Made by a program: the position numbers and the translations under genes
Shown here: positions 45,336-54,538 of the stretch, in pieces
Layout of the letters: every line of letters starts with the position of its first letter
Numbering within the stretch: the first letter of the stretch is position 1
Notes under the pieces: model-generated
Seen by the model: only the letters and a program-made list of their open reading frames with translations
The model's database searches: none
What the model was told of the DNA's origin: nothing
NCBI GenBank assembly: GCA_964446115.1
Contig: CAYUNE010000012.1
Coordinates: 23,203 to 87,202 of the forward strand
Direction of reading: 5' to 3'
DNA length: 64,000 bases
Source of the DNA: CAYUNE01 sp964446115
GTDB taxonomy: Bacteria; Desulfobacterota; Desulfobulbia; Desulfobulbales; Desulfobulbaceae

Positions 45336-47443
45336 AGCTCCACCCTCCTCTTCGGATTCCTGGCGCTGCGGCGCACGGTGACAAAGGCCTCGCAGAGATT
45401 GACCGCCCCGCCGGCCTGATCCCAGTTATCAAGCATGCCGACCATCAGCTTCTGGTCGGAAAGTCCGGCATGATAGGCCCGGCTTTGCGGGGGGACCTGC
45501 CGCCCGAATCCATGCACGGTGTAGACGCATTCCGGATGGATGAAATCGGTGATATGGGCGCGGATTCGCTGTTTGAAGCCGTTGGAAGCGATCACATCGA
45601 CCACGTCGCCGTCGGCAACTCCCAGCTTATTGGCGACCTTGGTGTTGATCCACAGCGAGTTTTTGGGCATCAGCTCATAGAGCATGATGTTGTTGATGGT
45701 GTGACCGTGGGTGTGAACCGCGGACCGGCCGTACACCAGCCGGAACTGCCCCTTGGGCGGCTTCTCCGGGCTCTCGTAGGGCTTGAGCGATTCCAGCCCC
45801 GCATCAGTGAGCTTGTTGCTTATGATCTCGATCTTGCCCGAAGGAGTCTTGAACTGTCCGTCAAGCTTGTCGCGGTCATACATGATCACCTCGTCGGTGA
45901 GGGGAACGAATCCCTTCTCCTCAAAATCCTTCATGGTAAAACCGGTGGGCTCCAGCTGCCATTCCCACAGCTCTTCGATGGTGTTGTAGGGGAAATACTC
46001 GCTGATATCCAGACGGTCGGCGAGCTGCTTGAAGATCTCCCAGGCGGGCTTGGTGTCATACTCCGGTTCCACCACCTTGCGGCGTACCGCCAGCCGTGGC
46101 TTGGGTCCTTTCTGTACGCAGATGGCATTATCCCTTTCCAGATAAGTGGACTCCGGCAGGATCACATCGGCGTACCAGCCGAATTCACTGTAATGGGCAT
46201 CGATGGAGACCAGCAGTTCGCACTGGTCAAAGACCCTTTTCTGATGCTCGGGATCGGGCATGCAGGTGAAGGGATCATGGCGCATGGCCAGCCAGGCCTT
46301 GACCGGATAGGGGTCTTCCTTGAGAATGGCCGGGAACATGAGATGAGCCAGGCCCGGACCCTTGTCGAAATGCTTGTACTTCCAGCCCACGCCGTCGGCC
46401 CGTTTGATATCGGGCTTGGGACAATCGAGATTGCGGATGGACTTGACCCCGCAGTCTCCCGGTCCCTTGGGAATGATGAGCCCGCCCTTGATCTCGATAT
46501 TGCCCATGAGCACGTTGAGAATATGCAGGGCCCGGCTGGCGTAGAAGGAATCCCGGTAGCGGGAAAGGTTCCATCCCGGGTGAAAGATGACCCTGGGCCG
46601 GTCCTGGGCAATTTCATCGACAAAGGCCAGGATTCCCTTTTCCTTGATACCGCACTCCTTGGCCGCCCATTTGGGATTATACTGTTCAACGAATTCGCAG
46701 AGTTCTTCAAACCCGGTGACGTAGCGGTCGATGAACTCCCGGTCATACTCACCCCGTTTGATCAGTTCGTGGATCACTCCCAGAGCCAGGGCATAGTCGG
46801 TGCCCGGACGCACCTGGAAAAAACGGGTGGCCTTGAGCCCGGTCATGGTCTGCCGCACATCCACGTAGGTCAGCCTGCCGCCCTTGTCCAGCATTTCCAT
46901 GGTCTGCAGGTTTTCGGCGATCCGCAGCGAGGCGAACATGTTGCGGCCGAAGAGTACCAGGTGGTTGGCATTCTTGATATCGTACTGAAATCCCTTGCGT
47001 CCGACGCCATTGATGGAAAGGCTGGCATGGTGGGTGTTACGGCCACAGGTACAGTCGTGATTGGTGTAATTGGGACTGCCCAGGGCATGGCAAAAGGTCT
47101 TGTACATGACCTGCCAGGGACCGCCCCGGGAAGAGACGACAATGGACTCGGGGCCATACTCGCTTTTGATTTTTTTCAACTTGTCGGCAATGTAGTCATA
47201 GGCCGTGGGCCAGCTGACCTTTTGCCAGCGTCCGGCGCCGCGGCCGCCTTCGCGGATCAGCGGCTGCTGCGGGCGCTCGTCGTCCTCGACCAGTGCGGGA
47301 CCGGCGGAGCCCTTCGCGCACAACGCTCCGCCCAGAAGATGCTGGTTACCCTCGATCCACGTCACCTTGTTATCCTCGGCTTCGACGCGAATGGGACACC
47401 GCACCGTGCACATCCCACAAATGGTGTACACTGATTTTTTCAT
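45332..47443 (-). CDS. Molybdopterin oxidoreductase (PsrA/PhsA family), copy 2
   Basis: 703 residues from MKKSVYTICGMC at 47443 (GAGGAGG before it). It is clearly paralogous to the 42406-44493 enzyme along its length: the same N-terminal cluster CGMCTVRCPIRVE, the NHDCTCGRN Mo-ligand region, ESPEKPPKG and SLWINTKVANKLGVADGD. No Tat signal and no NrfD/PsrC anchor gene nearby. The two enzymes may have different substrates or form a hetero-complex. That is inference. Confidence 0.9.
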   Translation of the reverse strand: MKKSVYTICGMCTVRCPIRVEAEDNKVTWIEGNQHLLGGALCAKGSAGPALVEDDERPQQPLIREGGRGAGRWQKVSWPTAYDYIADKLKKIKSEYGPESIVVSSRGGPWQVMYKTFCHALGSPNYTNHDCTCGRNTHHASLSINGVGRKGFQYDIKNANHLVLFGRNMFASLRIAENLQTMEMLDKGGRLTYVDVRQTMTGLKATRFFQVRPGTDYALALGVIHELIKRGEYDREFIDRYVTGFEELCEFVEQYNPKWAAKECGIKEKGILAFVDEIAQDRPRVIFHPGWNLSRYRDSFYASRALHILNVLMGNIEIKGGLIIPKGPGDCGVKSIRNLDCPKPDIKRADGVGWKYKHFDKGPGLAHLMFPAILKEDPYPVKAWLAMRHDPFTCMPDPEHQKRVFDQCELLVSIDAHYSEFGWYADVILPESTYLERDNAICVQKGPKPRLAVRRKVVEPEYDTKPAWEIFKQLADRLDISEYFPYNTIEELWEWQLEPTGFTMKDFEEKGFVPLTDEVIMYDRDKLDGQFKTPSGKIEIISNKLTDAGLESLKPYESPEKPPKGQFRLVYGRSAVHTHGHTINNIMLYELMPKNSLWINTKVANKLGVADGDVVDVIASNGFKQRIRAHITDFIHPECVYTVHGFGRQVPPQSRAYHAGLSDQKLMVGMLDNWDQAGGAVNLCEAFVTVRRSARNPKRRVEL

Positions 47444-47643
47444 ACATCCTCCTCGTAACTCATTGTTCATCTGAATGGGTACCTTAACCGGCCGCCTTTT
47501 TGTCCCTTTCCGTCTTCCCAGGGAAAGAGAAAACCGGGAACACCGGTATACCCCGGAACGAAAGCGGCCTTGCCGGTCAGGTCCTGCTATTTTTTCCCGC
47601 CACCCTGAAAACGGCTGCAGCGGGGAGATTGCGGATCCCGGTC

Positions 47644-48270
47644 TCAGTTGCCGGTCAGGTCAGGGGACGCCGCCTTCAACTGTCGCCCTCTGTCTGCTCT
47701 GCGCCCCTTTTTGCGCTGCAGTCGTTTTCCCAGCCGGCAGGCGCAATAGACCAGCATCAGAGTGGCGAGATAGTAGAACACCGAGCCCACCGGAACCGGC
47801 TCACCACCGCGACCTGGAAAACTCAGAACAAAATCCCTGCCGAAGAGCCGCATGAGCTCCCCGGGGCGGTAATACTCGTTGACATAGGCCACCACGAGAA
47901 AGATCGGCAAGACGTTGCGCACCAGCCCCAGCATGAAACCTTCGAAAAAGTAGTCGTAGTAGAGCCGGTTGAGCTTTGCCTGGTCGATATTTTTGGCCAA
48001 CCCCCTGCCGCGCTCGCGGTCCTCGCACTTCATCGCCTCCTCCCGCAGCCTGAACCAGTACCGGAACTCACGCTCCAGCTCTTGGTAGCGCCTGGTGACG
48101 ACAACCCGGTTGAGCAGCCTGGTGACGGCCGCGGTCAACACGGCCAGCAGCGTCAGAACAACCCATGGGCCGAAGACATGCAGCGGCGACAGCAGATGGT
48201 TGATCAGGGAGGCGATGTTGCCCACGGTGATCATAATTTCGTTCCACAGGGAGTCCATGAATCCGTCCAT
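47644..48270 (-). CDS. Three-helix membrane protein with coiled coil (possibly EMC3/DUF106-like)
   Basis: 208 residues from the ATG at 48270 (GAGAAGG before it). One helix at about 30-50 is followed by a charged, probably coiled-coil stretch (RRYQELEREFRYWFRLREEAM), then two more helices at about 120-140 and 165-185 and a very basic tail. This order resembles the minimal Oxa1-superfamily insertase fold (EMC3/DUF106). The similarity is by topology only and I may be wrong. It lies between the TauE gene and the Mo enzymes. Confidence 0.7.
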   Translation of the reverse strand: MDGFMDSLWNEIMITVGNIASLINHLLSPLHVFGPWVVLTLLAVLTAAVTRLLNRVVVTRRYQELEREFRYWFRLREEAMKCEDRERGRGLAKNIDQAKLNRLYYDYFFEGFMLGLVRNVLPIFLVVAYVNEYYRPGELMRLFGRDFVLSFPGRGGEPVPVGSVFYYLATLMLVYCACRLGKRLQRKKGRRADRGRQLKAASPDLTGN

Positions 48271-48338
48271 TTTTCCTTCTCCACGCAATCCGTCCGCCGT
48301 CCCGCCGCATCAGGCGGGACGGCTGGTTTCCGCTGTTT

Positions 48339-50054
48339 CTAGATCCAGTACTCAATCTTCATGAAACGGAAGAAGAGAAAGAACAGGGTACAGGCCAGGA
48401 TGACCTTCAGGGTCTTTTCACTGAAGAGCTTCTGGGCCCGGCTGCCGAGCATGCCGCCGACAAAGCCGCCGATAATAATGGCGATGGCCAGCATGATATC
48501 CGGCAGATAACCGTTCATCACATAACCGATAAAGGAACCGATACTGGAAAAACAGGTTCCGATCAGCGAAATGGGTACGGCAACGTACATGGGCAGGGCC
48601 GCGATGGTGGTCATCATCGGCACCAGCAGGAAGCCGCCGCCGATACCGAAGGCACGGGAAACAACACCCACGAGGATACCGAGAACGGCAAAAAGCAGAG
48701 GATTGATCCTGAACTCCTCGCCCCAGAACTTGAAGCGGTAGTCGGTGAGCCCGGTCTTGATGGGTTCGATGGAACCCATCTCCACGGCACCACCGGTTTC
48801 CTTGGCCTTCTTGACAGCAGCGTTAAACTTCTGGGTCATGGCCTTGATGTTTTTCCGCTTGTTCATGGCCGCCGGGGTCATCTCCATCAGGGTCTTGATT
48901 CCCATGAGCACGACGAGGATACCCAGGTATTCCTTGTATGCCTTCATGGAGACATACTGGGTGACGTAGGTTCCCAGCCAGATGGAGCCGATAAAAATAC
49001 CCAGGCCGAAGGAGATACCCACCGGCCAGGCGACCCGCTTTTCCACCACCGCAAAACGGTAGAAGGAACCCAAAGGCGAGAAAAGGGTCAGGGCGATGTT
49101 TGAGGGCCGCAGCACGTTGGCGGCATTGATACCGATGGGACCGGCCGTCTGTACGACCAGGGCCTGAAAGGCTCCCATGAGCATACCGCCGGCGGCACCG
49201 ATCATCGAAAAGTAGGTTCCAACGGCAATGGCACCGATGATGATCCACAGCGGATTCATGTAACGGTAACCCTTGTTGAGCCAGAAACCGTTTTTCTCCA
49301 CCACAAAGGACCCGCTTTTCCGGCCGTTGACATAGACATCGAACTCGGTGTTGGGCGCGGTGTGACGGTAGGTCATGAATTCAGCGGTGAACTTGCCGGT
49401 TTTCTTGTCAAGATTGATCTTGGTACCCTTGTCCCAGTAATTGCCGGTCTCACCGAGGATGGAACGGGCAAAGATAACAACCTTACCCTTCTTGTTCCCC
49501 TCCTTGACAATGGTGTTGATGCCGTATTTTTTCTCATGGGCGAAACGAAACATGTTCCACTGCTCGGCGGTCTTGATGGGTCCCAGCATCTCTTTGGCGC
49601 CGACATCGTCGAACTTCTTCTTGAGCTTGAACATGGTGGTGTTGTAAAGACCGCCGCCCAGCATCTTTTTCATGAAAGAGGGACCCCCGAACTTGCGCTT
49701 GGAATCCTTGCCGAATGCCTCGCGGTTGGTGGTGATGACGTAGAAAAGCGGCGGAATTTCCGTATCCATGGTAAAGCCGGCTTTCTTGCCCTTCTTGGGC
49801 AACTTCTTTTTCTCGAAGTTCCCCATGGATTTTTCGCCGTTGAACTCGGTAACCGTGCCCTTGAACATCTTGCTCTGGGCAATGGTGATGTAGAGATCCT
49901 CGCCCGGGGCGATGGTTCCCGTAAACGAGATGGTGTCGCCCGCCTTGAGTTTGTCGGCGGAAATTTTGACCTCCGCCAGAGAACTGCCCTGTAATGCGAA
50001 AAGAAATAGCGCCACAAACATCATTGATATCGATGGCCAGTTACGTTGTGTCAT
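48339..50054 (-). CDS. TauE/SafE family permease with exported N-terminal domain
   Basis: 571 residues from the ATG at 50054 (GGAGGAGG before it). A signal peptide (to about residue 27, GSSLA) is followed by about 210 residues that should lie in the periplasm (beta-rich start ISADKLKAGDTISFTGTIAPGEDL; shortened here). After these come eight or so membrane helices with two Gly-rich half-repeats (IGAAGGMLMGA, FGIGGGFLLVPMM). The family exports sulfite or organosulfonates. A sulfur role fits the neighbouring psrA-like enzymes. The large exported domain is unusual. Confidence 0.85.
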   Translation of the reverse strand: MTQRNWPSISMMFVALFLFALQGSSLAEVKISADKLKAGDTISFTGTIAPGEDLYITIAQSKMFKGTVTEFNGEKSMGNFEKKKLPKKGKKAGFTMDTEIPPLFYVITTNREAFGKDSKRKFGGPSFMKKMLGGGLYNTTMFKLKKKFDDVGAKEMLGPIKTAEQWNMFRFAHEKKYGINTIVKEGNKKGKVVIFARSILGETGNYWDKGTKINLDKKTGKFTAEFMTYRHTAPNTEFDVYVNGRKSGSFVVEKNGFWLNKGYRYMNPLWIIIGAIAVGTYFSMIGAAGGMLMGAFQALVVQTAGPIGINAANVLRPSNIALTLFSPLGSFYRFAVVEKRVAWPVGISFGLGIFIGSIWLGTYVTQYVSMKAYKEYLGILVVLMGIKTLMEMTPAAMNKRKNIKAMTQKFNAAVKKAKETGGAVEMGSIEPIKTGLTDYRFKFWGEEFRINPLLFAVLGILVGVVSRAFGIGGGFLLVPMMTTIAALPMYVAVPISLIGTCFSSIGSFIGYVMNGYLPDIMLAIAIIIGGFVGGMLGSRAQKLFSEKTLKVILACTLFFLFFRFMKIEYWI

Positions 50055-50155
50055 GGTGTCAACCTCCTCCATATTTTTTTCTCACTATGCAAACATCCCT
50101 GTTTACACCCAGGTACAACCGCTGTTCTTGCCTTCCTCCTTTGTTTCTGATTTGT

Positions 50156-50617
50156 CTATGGGATATCTCGTCCCTTTTGCCTCTTCTCTCTGTTCAAGCT
50201 ATGTGTTTTTACGGCCAGCCAGCCCCCGAATATGCCGCAACCCGTTCCCGTCAGAAAATACCACCCCAGGGTCGAGCCCCGGATCATGAGGGAAAAATCA
50301 AGGATGAAGCTGAGAACCAGCCAGGCCAAAAGAACCGTTGCCAGGCCCGAGCAGGCGGCAAAGATCATCCGGTGCGGCAATTTGTCGCCGGTCTTGTCGA
50401 TGAGCGAAAAACCGGTCATCGCGGCATTGAAGCCGAAGATAAGGGGCATCACCCCGACAATTGCCGCAGTGGTCATGAAGAATGAAAAAAACAGCACCAG
50501 AAGAAGAATACCGATAACGGCACTAACGATACTCCAGGCGATCCTGGCGGGTACCGTCGCCCCCAGCCGCTCCAGCGGCCGACAATAGGTTCTGATCAGG
50601 TCGTAATAGGGATTCAT
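50156..50617 (-). CDS. Small membrane protein, unknown
   Basis: 153 residues from the ATG at 50617 (AGAGG before it). About four membrane helices (two at 28-65, one near 85-105, one near 115-135) and a basic C-terminus. I do not recognise it. It lies 100 bp before the TauE gene on the same strand and is probably co-transcribed with it. Confidence 0.6.
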   Translation of the reverse strand: MNPYYDLIRTYCRPLERLGATVPARIAWSIVSAVIGILLLVLFFSFFMTTAAIVGVMPLIFGFNAAMTGFSLIDKTGDKLPHRMIFAACSGLATVLLAWLVLSFILDFSLMIRGSTLGWYFLTGTGCGIFGGWLAVKTHSLNREKRQKGRDIP

Positions 50618-50846
50618 GCGCCTCTCTTCTTCTGCTGTTTTCACCTTCTCTCTTCTCCTGTCACATCCACCTGCCGTGAGCGCCTTTTTTGCCGTTGCTC
50701 CGGCTGCCGCATCTGTTTTCGATCATCACCTCCTTCTCATTCTTCTCTCCATTGACGAGATCGGGGCCGCCCTGATGCCCGGCGGTGGAACCGGTCGCGA
50801 CCGGCGTCCCTTCCATTCCCGTGCGCCGGGTCCCGGGATGAAATCC

Positions 50847-52529
50847 TCAGGCCCCCTGCCGCAGATCAATCATCTCCCTGTCTCCCACATAACGTCTCCT
50901 CTCAAAACCGGTGGCGCTGATCATCTTGCCGGTAAGCTCGCCGATCACCTCGAGATTGCGGATGATGATGTCCATATCCCGACGCTGATCGTCATCCTCC
51001 AGATCGTCGCGCAAAAGCTGGGCCGTGCCCAGGGCGGCAAAAAGGGGCGAGTTGATCTCGTGGGCGACGCCGCCGGCCGTCTCCACCATGCCCTGGAGCC
51101 TGGTCCTCTTCAGCCGCTCCTCTTCAAGGCGACGCCGCAGGGTTACGTCGCGGATCACCTCGATGACGTACTCCACCCGACGGTCGTCTCCGAACATGGG
51201 GGTGGCCGAATGCTCGAACCAGCACTCGGCGCCGTCGGCACTGCAGCGCCGGTACACGGAATAGGCGGCCTTGCCGCTGGTCAGCACCTTCTCCACCGGG
51301 CAGTTTTCCATATCAATGGCCGCGTCGTGAAAGACCTTCTCATACTCCATCCCCAGGATCTCCTCTTCACTGACCCGCAGATGATCGAGAAAGACCTGGT
51401 TGGCCATGACCAGGTGTTTGCCGCTGTCCACCACCAGCAACTGCACCCGCAAACAGTTGAGGATATCGGCGAGAAAACGTTCATTTTCCTCCAGCTGGTT
51501 AAAGAGCAGGGTTATCTGCCTGTAGGTGCGGGCGTTGCGGATGGCGAAACTTCCCGCCTGGGCAACGGTCTTCACAAAGCTCACCTCGCTGCTGGTGAAA
51601 CAGTGGGGCATGTCGGTGAAGACCTCCAGCACGCCGATCACCTTGTTGAGACCTCTGATGGGAACGATCAGGAGCGAACGAACACCTTCCCGCAGCAGCA
51701 GTTCACGGTGGTGCAGACGGGGATCGGTGGCGACATCGTAGATCGCCAGCGGCTCTCCGGAGGCGCTCAACCGGGACAGGTCCATATCCCGAGAACCGGT
51801 CTCGGCAATGAACTGCGCCGACATCCCATGGGCGGCCACCTGCTCCAGCCGGTTACTGTGCGCCTGCACCAGGCGGACGGCACAGCCCTTGTGGTGCATT
51901 CCCAGGTGTACCTTTTCAACGATCATCCGGAGCACCGCATCAAGATCCAGCGTGGTGTTCAACAGCCTGGTGACGGCATGGACCTCCTTGAGAAAGTCGA
52001 TCTGGTTCTCCATTTCGGTGAAGAGCCTGGCGTTTGAAATGGCAATGCCCACCTGTTCGGCCAGGGCCATGGAAAAGGAGATCTCATCATCGGAAAAGAT
52101 CCGATCCTGCCTGGAGAGCAGTCGCATCACCCCGATATTGGTTCCCTGGAAGAGAATGGGCAGGGAGAGAATGCTCTTGATGCCCTCGTTTCTGATCAAC
52201 TCGCGGTCGCAGTAAGCCGGATCGCGGTCCAGATGGGTCCCGACAACCGGAAGACCGGCGCGGATGGTGGCCATGGTCTCCTCGGTATCGATGGAGTCAC
52301 GGGAGAGATACTCCAGAGACAGGCCGTGGGCGGCTCCCAGGACAAAGGTGCGGGTCGAGGTATCCAGCAGCCTGATGGTGGCGGCATCAAGACGGAGAAT
52401 CTCGGGCAACCGGCGCACCACGGTATCCATCACCTCCTGGTGGTCGAGGATGGTGCTGGTCATCCGGGTGACCTGTTGAAATATCGTCAGATATTCCCTG
52501 AAATTCACCTTGTGCTCTTTCTCCATCAT
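50847..52529 (-). CDS. GAF-GAF-PAS protein with histidine-kinase dimerisation domain, no ATPase
   Basis: 560 residues. GAF domains at about 20-165 and 185-335, a PAS domain at about 350-465 (ILNCLRVQLLVVDSGKH) and an H-box (GGVAHEINSPLFAALGTAQLL). After the H-box about 70 residues remain, with no N, G1 or G2 boxes, so it lacks the ATP-binding domain. It may be phosphorylated by the full kinase two genes upstream or act as a phosphatase or sensor partner. It follows the lone receiver gene by 20 bp. Confidence 0.85.
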   Translation of the reverse strand: MMEKEHKVNFREYLTIFQQVTRMTSTILDHQEVMDTVVRRLPEILRLDAATIRLLDTSTRTFVLGAAHGLSLEYLSRDSIDTEETMATIRAGLPVVGTHLDRDPAYCDRELIRNEGIKSILSLPILFQGTNIGVMRLLSRQDRIFSDDEISFSMALAEQVGIAISNARLFTEMENQIDFLKEVHAVTRLLNTTLDLDAVLRMIVEKVHLGMHHKGCAVRLVQAHSNRLEQVAAHGMSAQFIAETGSRDMDLSRLSASGEPLAIYDVATDPRLHHRELLLREGVRSLLIVPIRGLNKVIGVLEVFTDMPHCFTSSEVSFVKTVAQAGSFAIRNARTYRQITLLFNQLEENERFLADILNCLRVQLLVVDSGKHLVMANQVFLDHLRVSEEEILGMEYEKVFHDAAIDMENCPVEKVLTSGKAAYSVYRRCSADGAECWFEHSATPMFGDDRRVEYVIEVIRDVTLRRRLEEERLKRTRLQGMVETAGGVAHEINSPLFAALGTAQLLRDDLEDDDQRRDMDIIIRNLEVIGELTGKMISATGFERRRYVGDREMIDLRQGA

Positions 52530-52549
52530 CTATCCGGGTTTGTCGCGGT

Positions 52550-52927
52550 TTACCCCTCTTGCCGGGCCGCCGCCCCCAGTACCTTGTCCACCTTCTCCTC
52601 CAGTTCGTCCCGGTCAATGGGTTTGACGCAATACTCGTCCGCCCCCAGTCTGATGGCCTCACGCGCGGTTTCCACCGTGGGATAACCGGTGAGCATAATG
52701 GCGTGCATCTCCGGCTGGATCTCCTTGAGCATGCCCAGCACCTCGACGCCGCTCATCTTCTTGAGCTTGATATCGAGAATGGCCAGATCCACCCGGTTGT
52801 TCCTGGCATGCTCAATGGCCTCCTCCTCTTCGGTGAAGGCATAAACGGTGTGGCCACGTTTTTTCAGAATCTTGCCGATGAGAATGCAGGCATCCTGAAC
52901 GTCATCGAGAGCGATTATCTCAGCCAT
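52550..52927 (-). CDS. Single-domain response regulator
   Basis: 125 residues, receiver only. Acidic pair in IIALDD, phosphoacceptor in LAILDIKLKKMSG, Thr in AIMLTGYPT, Lys in YCVKPID. No output domain. It lies between two sensor genes (30 bp and 20 bp gaps), so it probably joins them in a phosphorelay. Confidence 0.92.
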   Translation of the reverse strand: MAEIIALDDVQDACILIGKILKKRGHTVYAFTEEEEAIEHARNNRVDLAILDIKLKKMSGVEVLGMLKEIQPEMHAIMLTGYPTVETAREAIRLGADEYCVKPIDRDELEEKVDKVLGAAARQEG

Positions 52928-52957
52928 AACAGCCCCTTGTTTTAATTCATAATTTTA

Positions 52958-54538
52958 TCAGCCAAACTCAGTGACATCGGAAATGGTGTCGTTTTCCAGC
53001 GCCTGGGGCAGGTGTACGTGCATGGCCGTACCCGGCACCAGGGTACCGGCCTTGGCATCGTAGACCGGGCTCTCCACCGTGATTCTGCCGCCGTGATCCT
53101 TGATGATGCCGTAGGAGACCGAGAGACCGAGACCGGTGCCCTTGCCCACCGTCTTGGTGGTGAAGAAGGGCTCGAAAAGTCGCTTTTTCACCTCTTCGTT
53201 CATGCCGGAACCGGTATCCCGGATAGTGGCCACAACCTCCCGGTTGCGGCGGTCGTATCTGGTCTTGACGAAAAGGGTGCCCCCTTCCTGCTGCTCCATG
53301 GCATGGGTGGCGTTGTTGATGAGGTTGACGAAGACCTGGCGAATCTTCTCGACATCTCCCACCACCGGCGGCATGTTTTCGACAAAATCCCGCTGGACAA
53401 CGATGTGGTTGAGGTTGAGATTGTGTTCCACCACCGCGAGAATATCGGTGAGCGCCTCGTTGATGTTGATATTTTCCTTGGCCCCCTCCGACATGCGCGA
53501 GAACTTGAGCAGGTCGGCGACGATCTTGCGGCAGGCCTTGGTCTGTCTCTCGATCACCTCAAGGTTCTGATGGTTTTCCTCCTCCGCGTCAAAATCGTCC
53601 ATCATCAGCTGGGCATAGCCGAGAATGATACCCAGGGGAGTATTGATCTCATGGGCGATCCCCGCGGCCATCTGGCCCACCGAGGCCATTTTTTCGCTGT
53701 TGACCAGCTGCATCATCATGGCCTTGAGATTGGTGAGATCCTTGGCGATTCCCTCGCAGCCCACCACTTTGCCCTCCTCGTCGCGGATGGCCGTGGTGGT
53801 GAGGAGCACGTAGAGGATCGAGTCGTCGGCCCGCCGGAATTCCACCTCGAGATCCTTGACAAATCCCTGCTCGTTGAGGGTGTCCATATAGGAGTCGATC
53901 TCCGCCGCGTTGTGGAAAAAGTCCCGCAGGTTCAGCTTCCGGGGCGTATCCTTGTCATAGCCGAGCATCTCCAGGCCGGCGGGATTGATATCAATGAGAT
54001 TCTGCTCCATGTCGCAGATGTAGACCATGTCCTTGGAGTTGGTGAAAAGATGCCGGAATTTCTTCTCGGATTTGGAGAGTTCCCGGGTGCGCTCATCCAC
54101 CATCTCCTCCAGGTGGAGGTTCATACGGATCATCTCGTCGGCGGCATTCTCCAAATGAATGTTGGCCTGTTTCAACTTCCGGGTCTCCCGCTGGATAATG
54201 CGGAAGGCCTCAACCCCCTTGTGATAGAAAATGGTGACCGAGGAGACCGCAATGATCAGCAGGGTGTTGAATCCGCCGGAAAAGGGTGAGATCTTCCTCC
54301 AGACGGCCGGATAGCCGCTCATCAGCAGCATCTGTTTAACGATATGACCCATGGCCCGGGAAATGGAAAAGGCGGTGAGCGCCACACAGAAGTAGAAGAG
54401 AAACCCCCAGAGCAGATTTTCCGGCTGCCGCCGGGTGAGGATAAAAGAGTAGCGCAGGGAAAGCACCGAGAGGACGATAATGGCCATCGAGCCGACCATA
54501 TCGGTGATAACAGCCGGAAACATGGGAAGATCGTTCAT
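52958..54538 (-). CDS. Membrane sensor histidine kinase
   Basis: 526 residues. Three or four membrane helices in the first 110 residues, a coiled coil, a PAS domain at about 165-280 (FRHLFTNSKDMVYICD), HisKA (GIAHEINTPLGIILGYAQLM) and a full HATPase (NLINNATHAMEQ, GSGMNEEV, FTTKTVGKGTGLGLS). It overlaps the preceding membrane-protein gene by 4 bp (ATGA), which suggests that protein is part of the sensor. The likely targets are the lone receiver and perhaps the NtrC-type regulator at 55486. Confidence 0.93.
   Translation of the reverse strand: MNDLPMFPAVITDMVGSMAIIVLSVLSLRYSFILTRRQPENLLWGFLFYFCVALTAFSISRAMGHIVKQMLLMSGYPAVWRKISPFSGGFNTLLIIAVSSVTIFYHKGVEAFRIIQRETRKLKQANIHLENAADEMIRMNLHLEEMVDERTRELSKSEKKFRHLFTNSKDMVYICDMEQNLIDINPAGLEMLGYDKDTPRKLNLRDFFHNAAEIDSYMDTLNEQGFVKDLEVEFRRADDSILYVLLTTTAIRDEEGKVVGCEGIAKDLTNLKAMMMQLVNSEKMASVGQMAAGIAHEINTPLGIILGYAQLMMDDFDAEEENHQNLEVIERQTKACRKIVADLLKFSRMSEGAKENININEALTDILAVVEHNLNLNHIVVQRDFVENMPPVVGDVEKIRQVFVNLINNATHAMEQQEGGTLFVKTRYDRRNREVVATIRDTGSGMNEEVKKRLFEPFFTTKTVGKGTGLGLSVSYGIIKDHGGRITVESPVYDAKAGTLVPGTAMHVHLPQALENDTISDVTEFG

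Noticed and set aside
45470..47434. 654-codon open frame antisense to the upstream Mo enzyme
   Set aside because: It lies wholly opposite a gene with clear family motifs and a ribosome site. Long antisense frames are common in GC-rich genes and this one has no recognisable domain.
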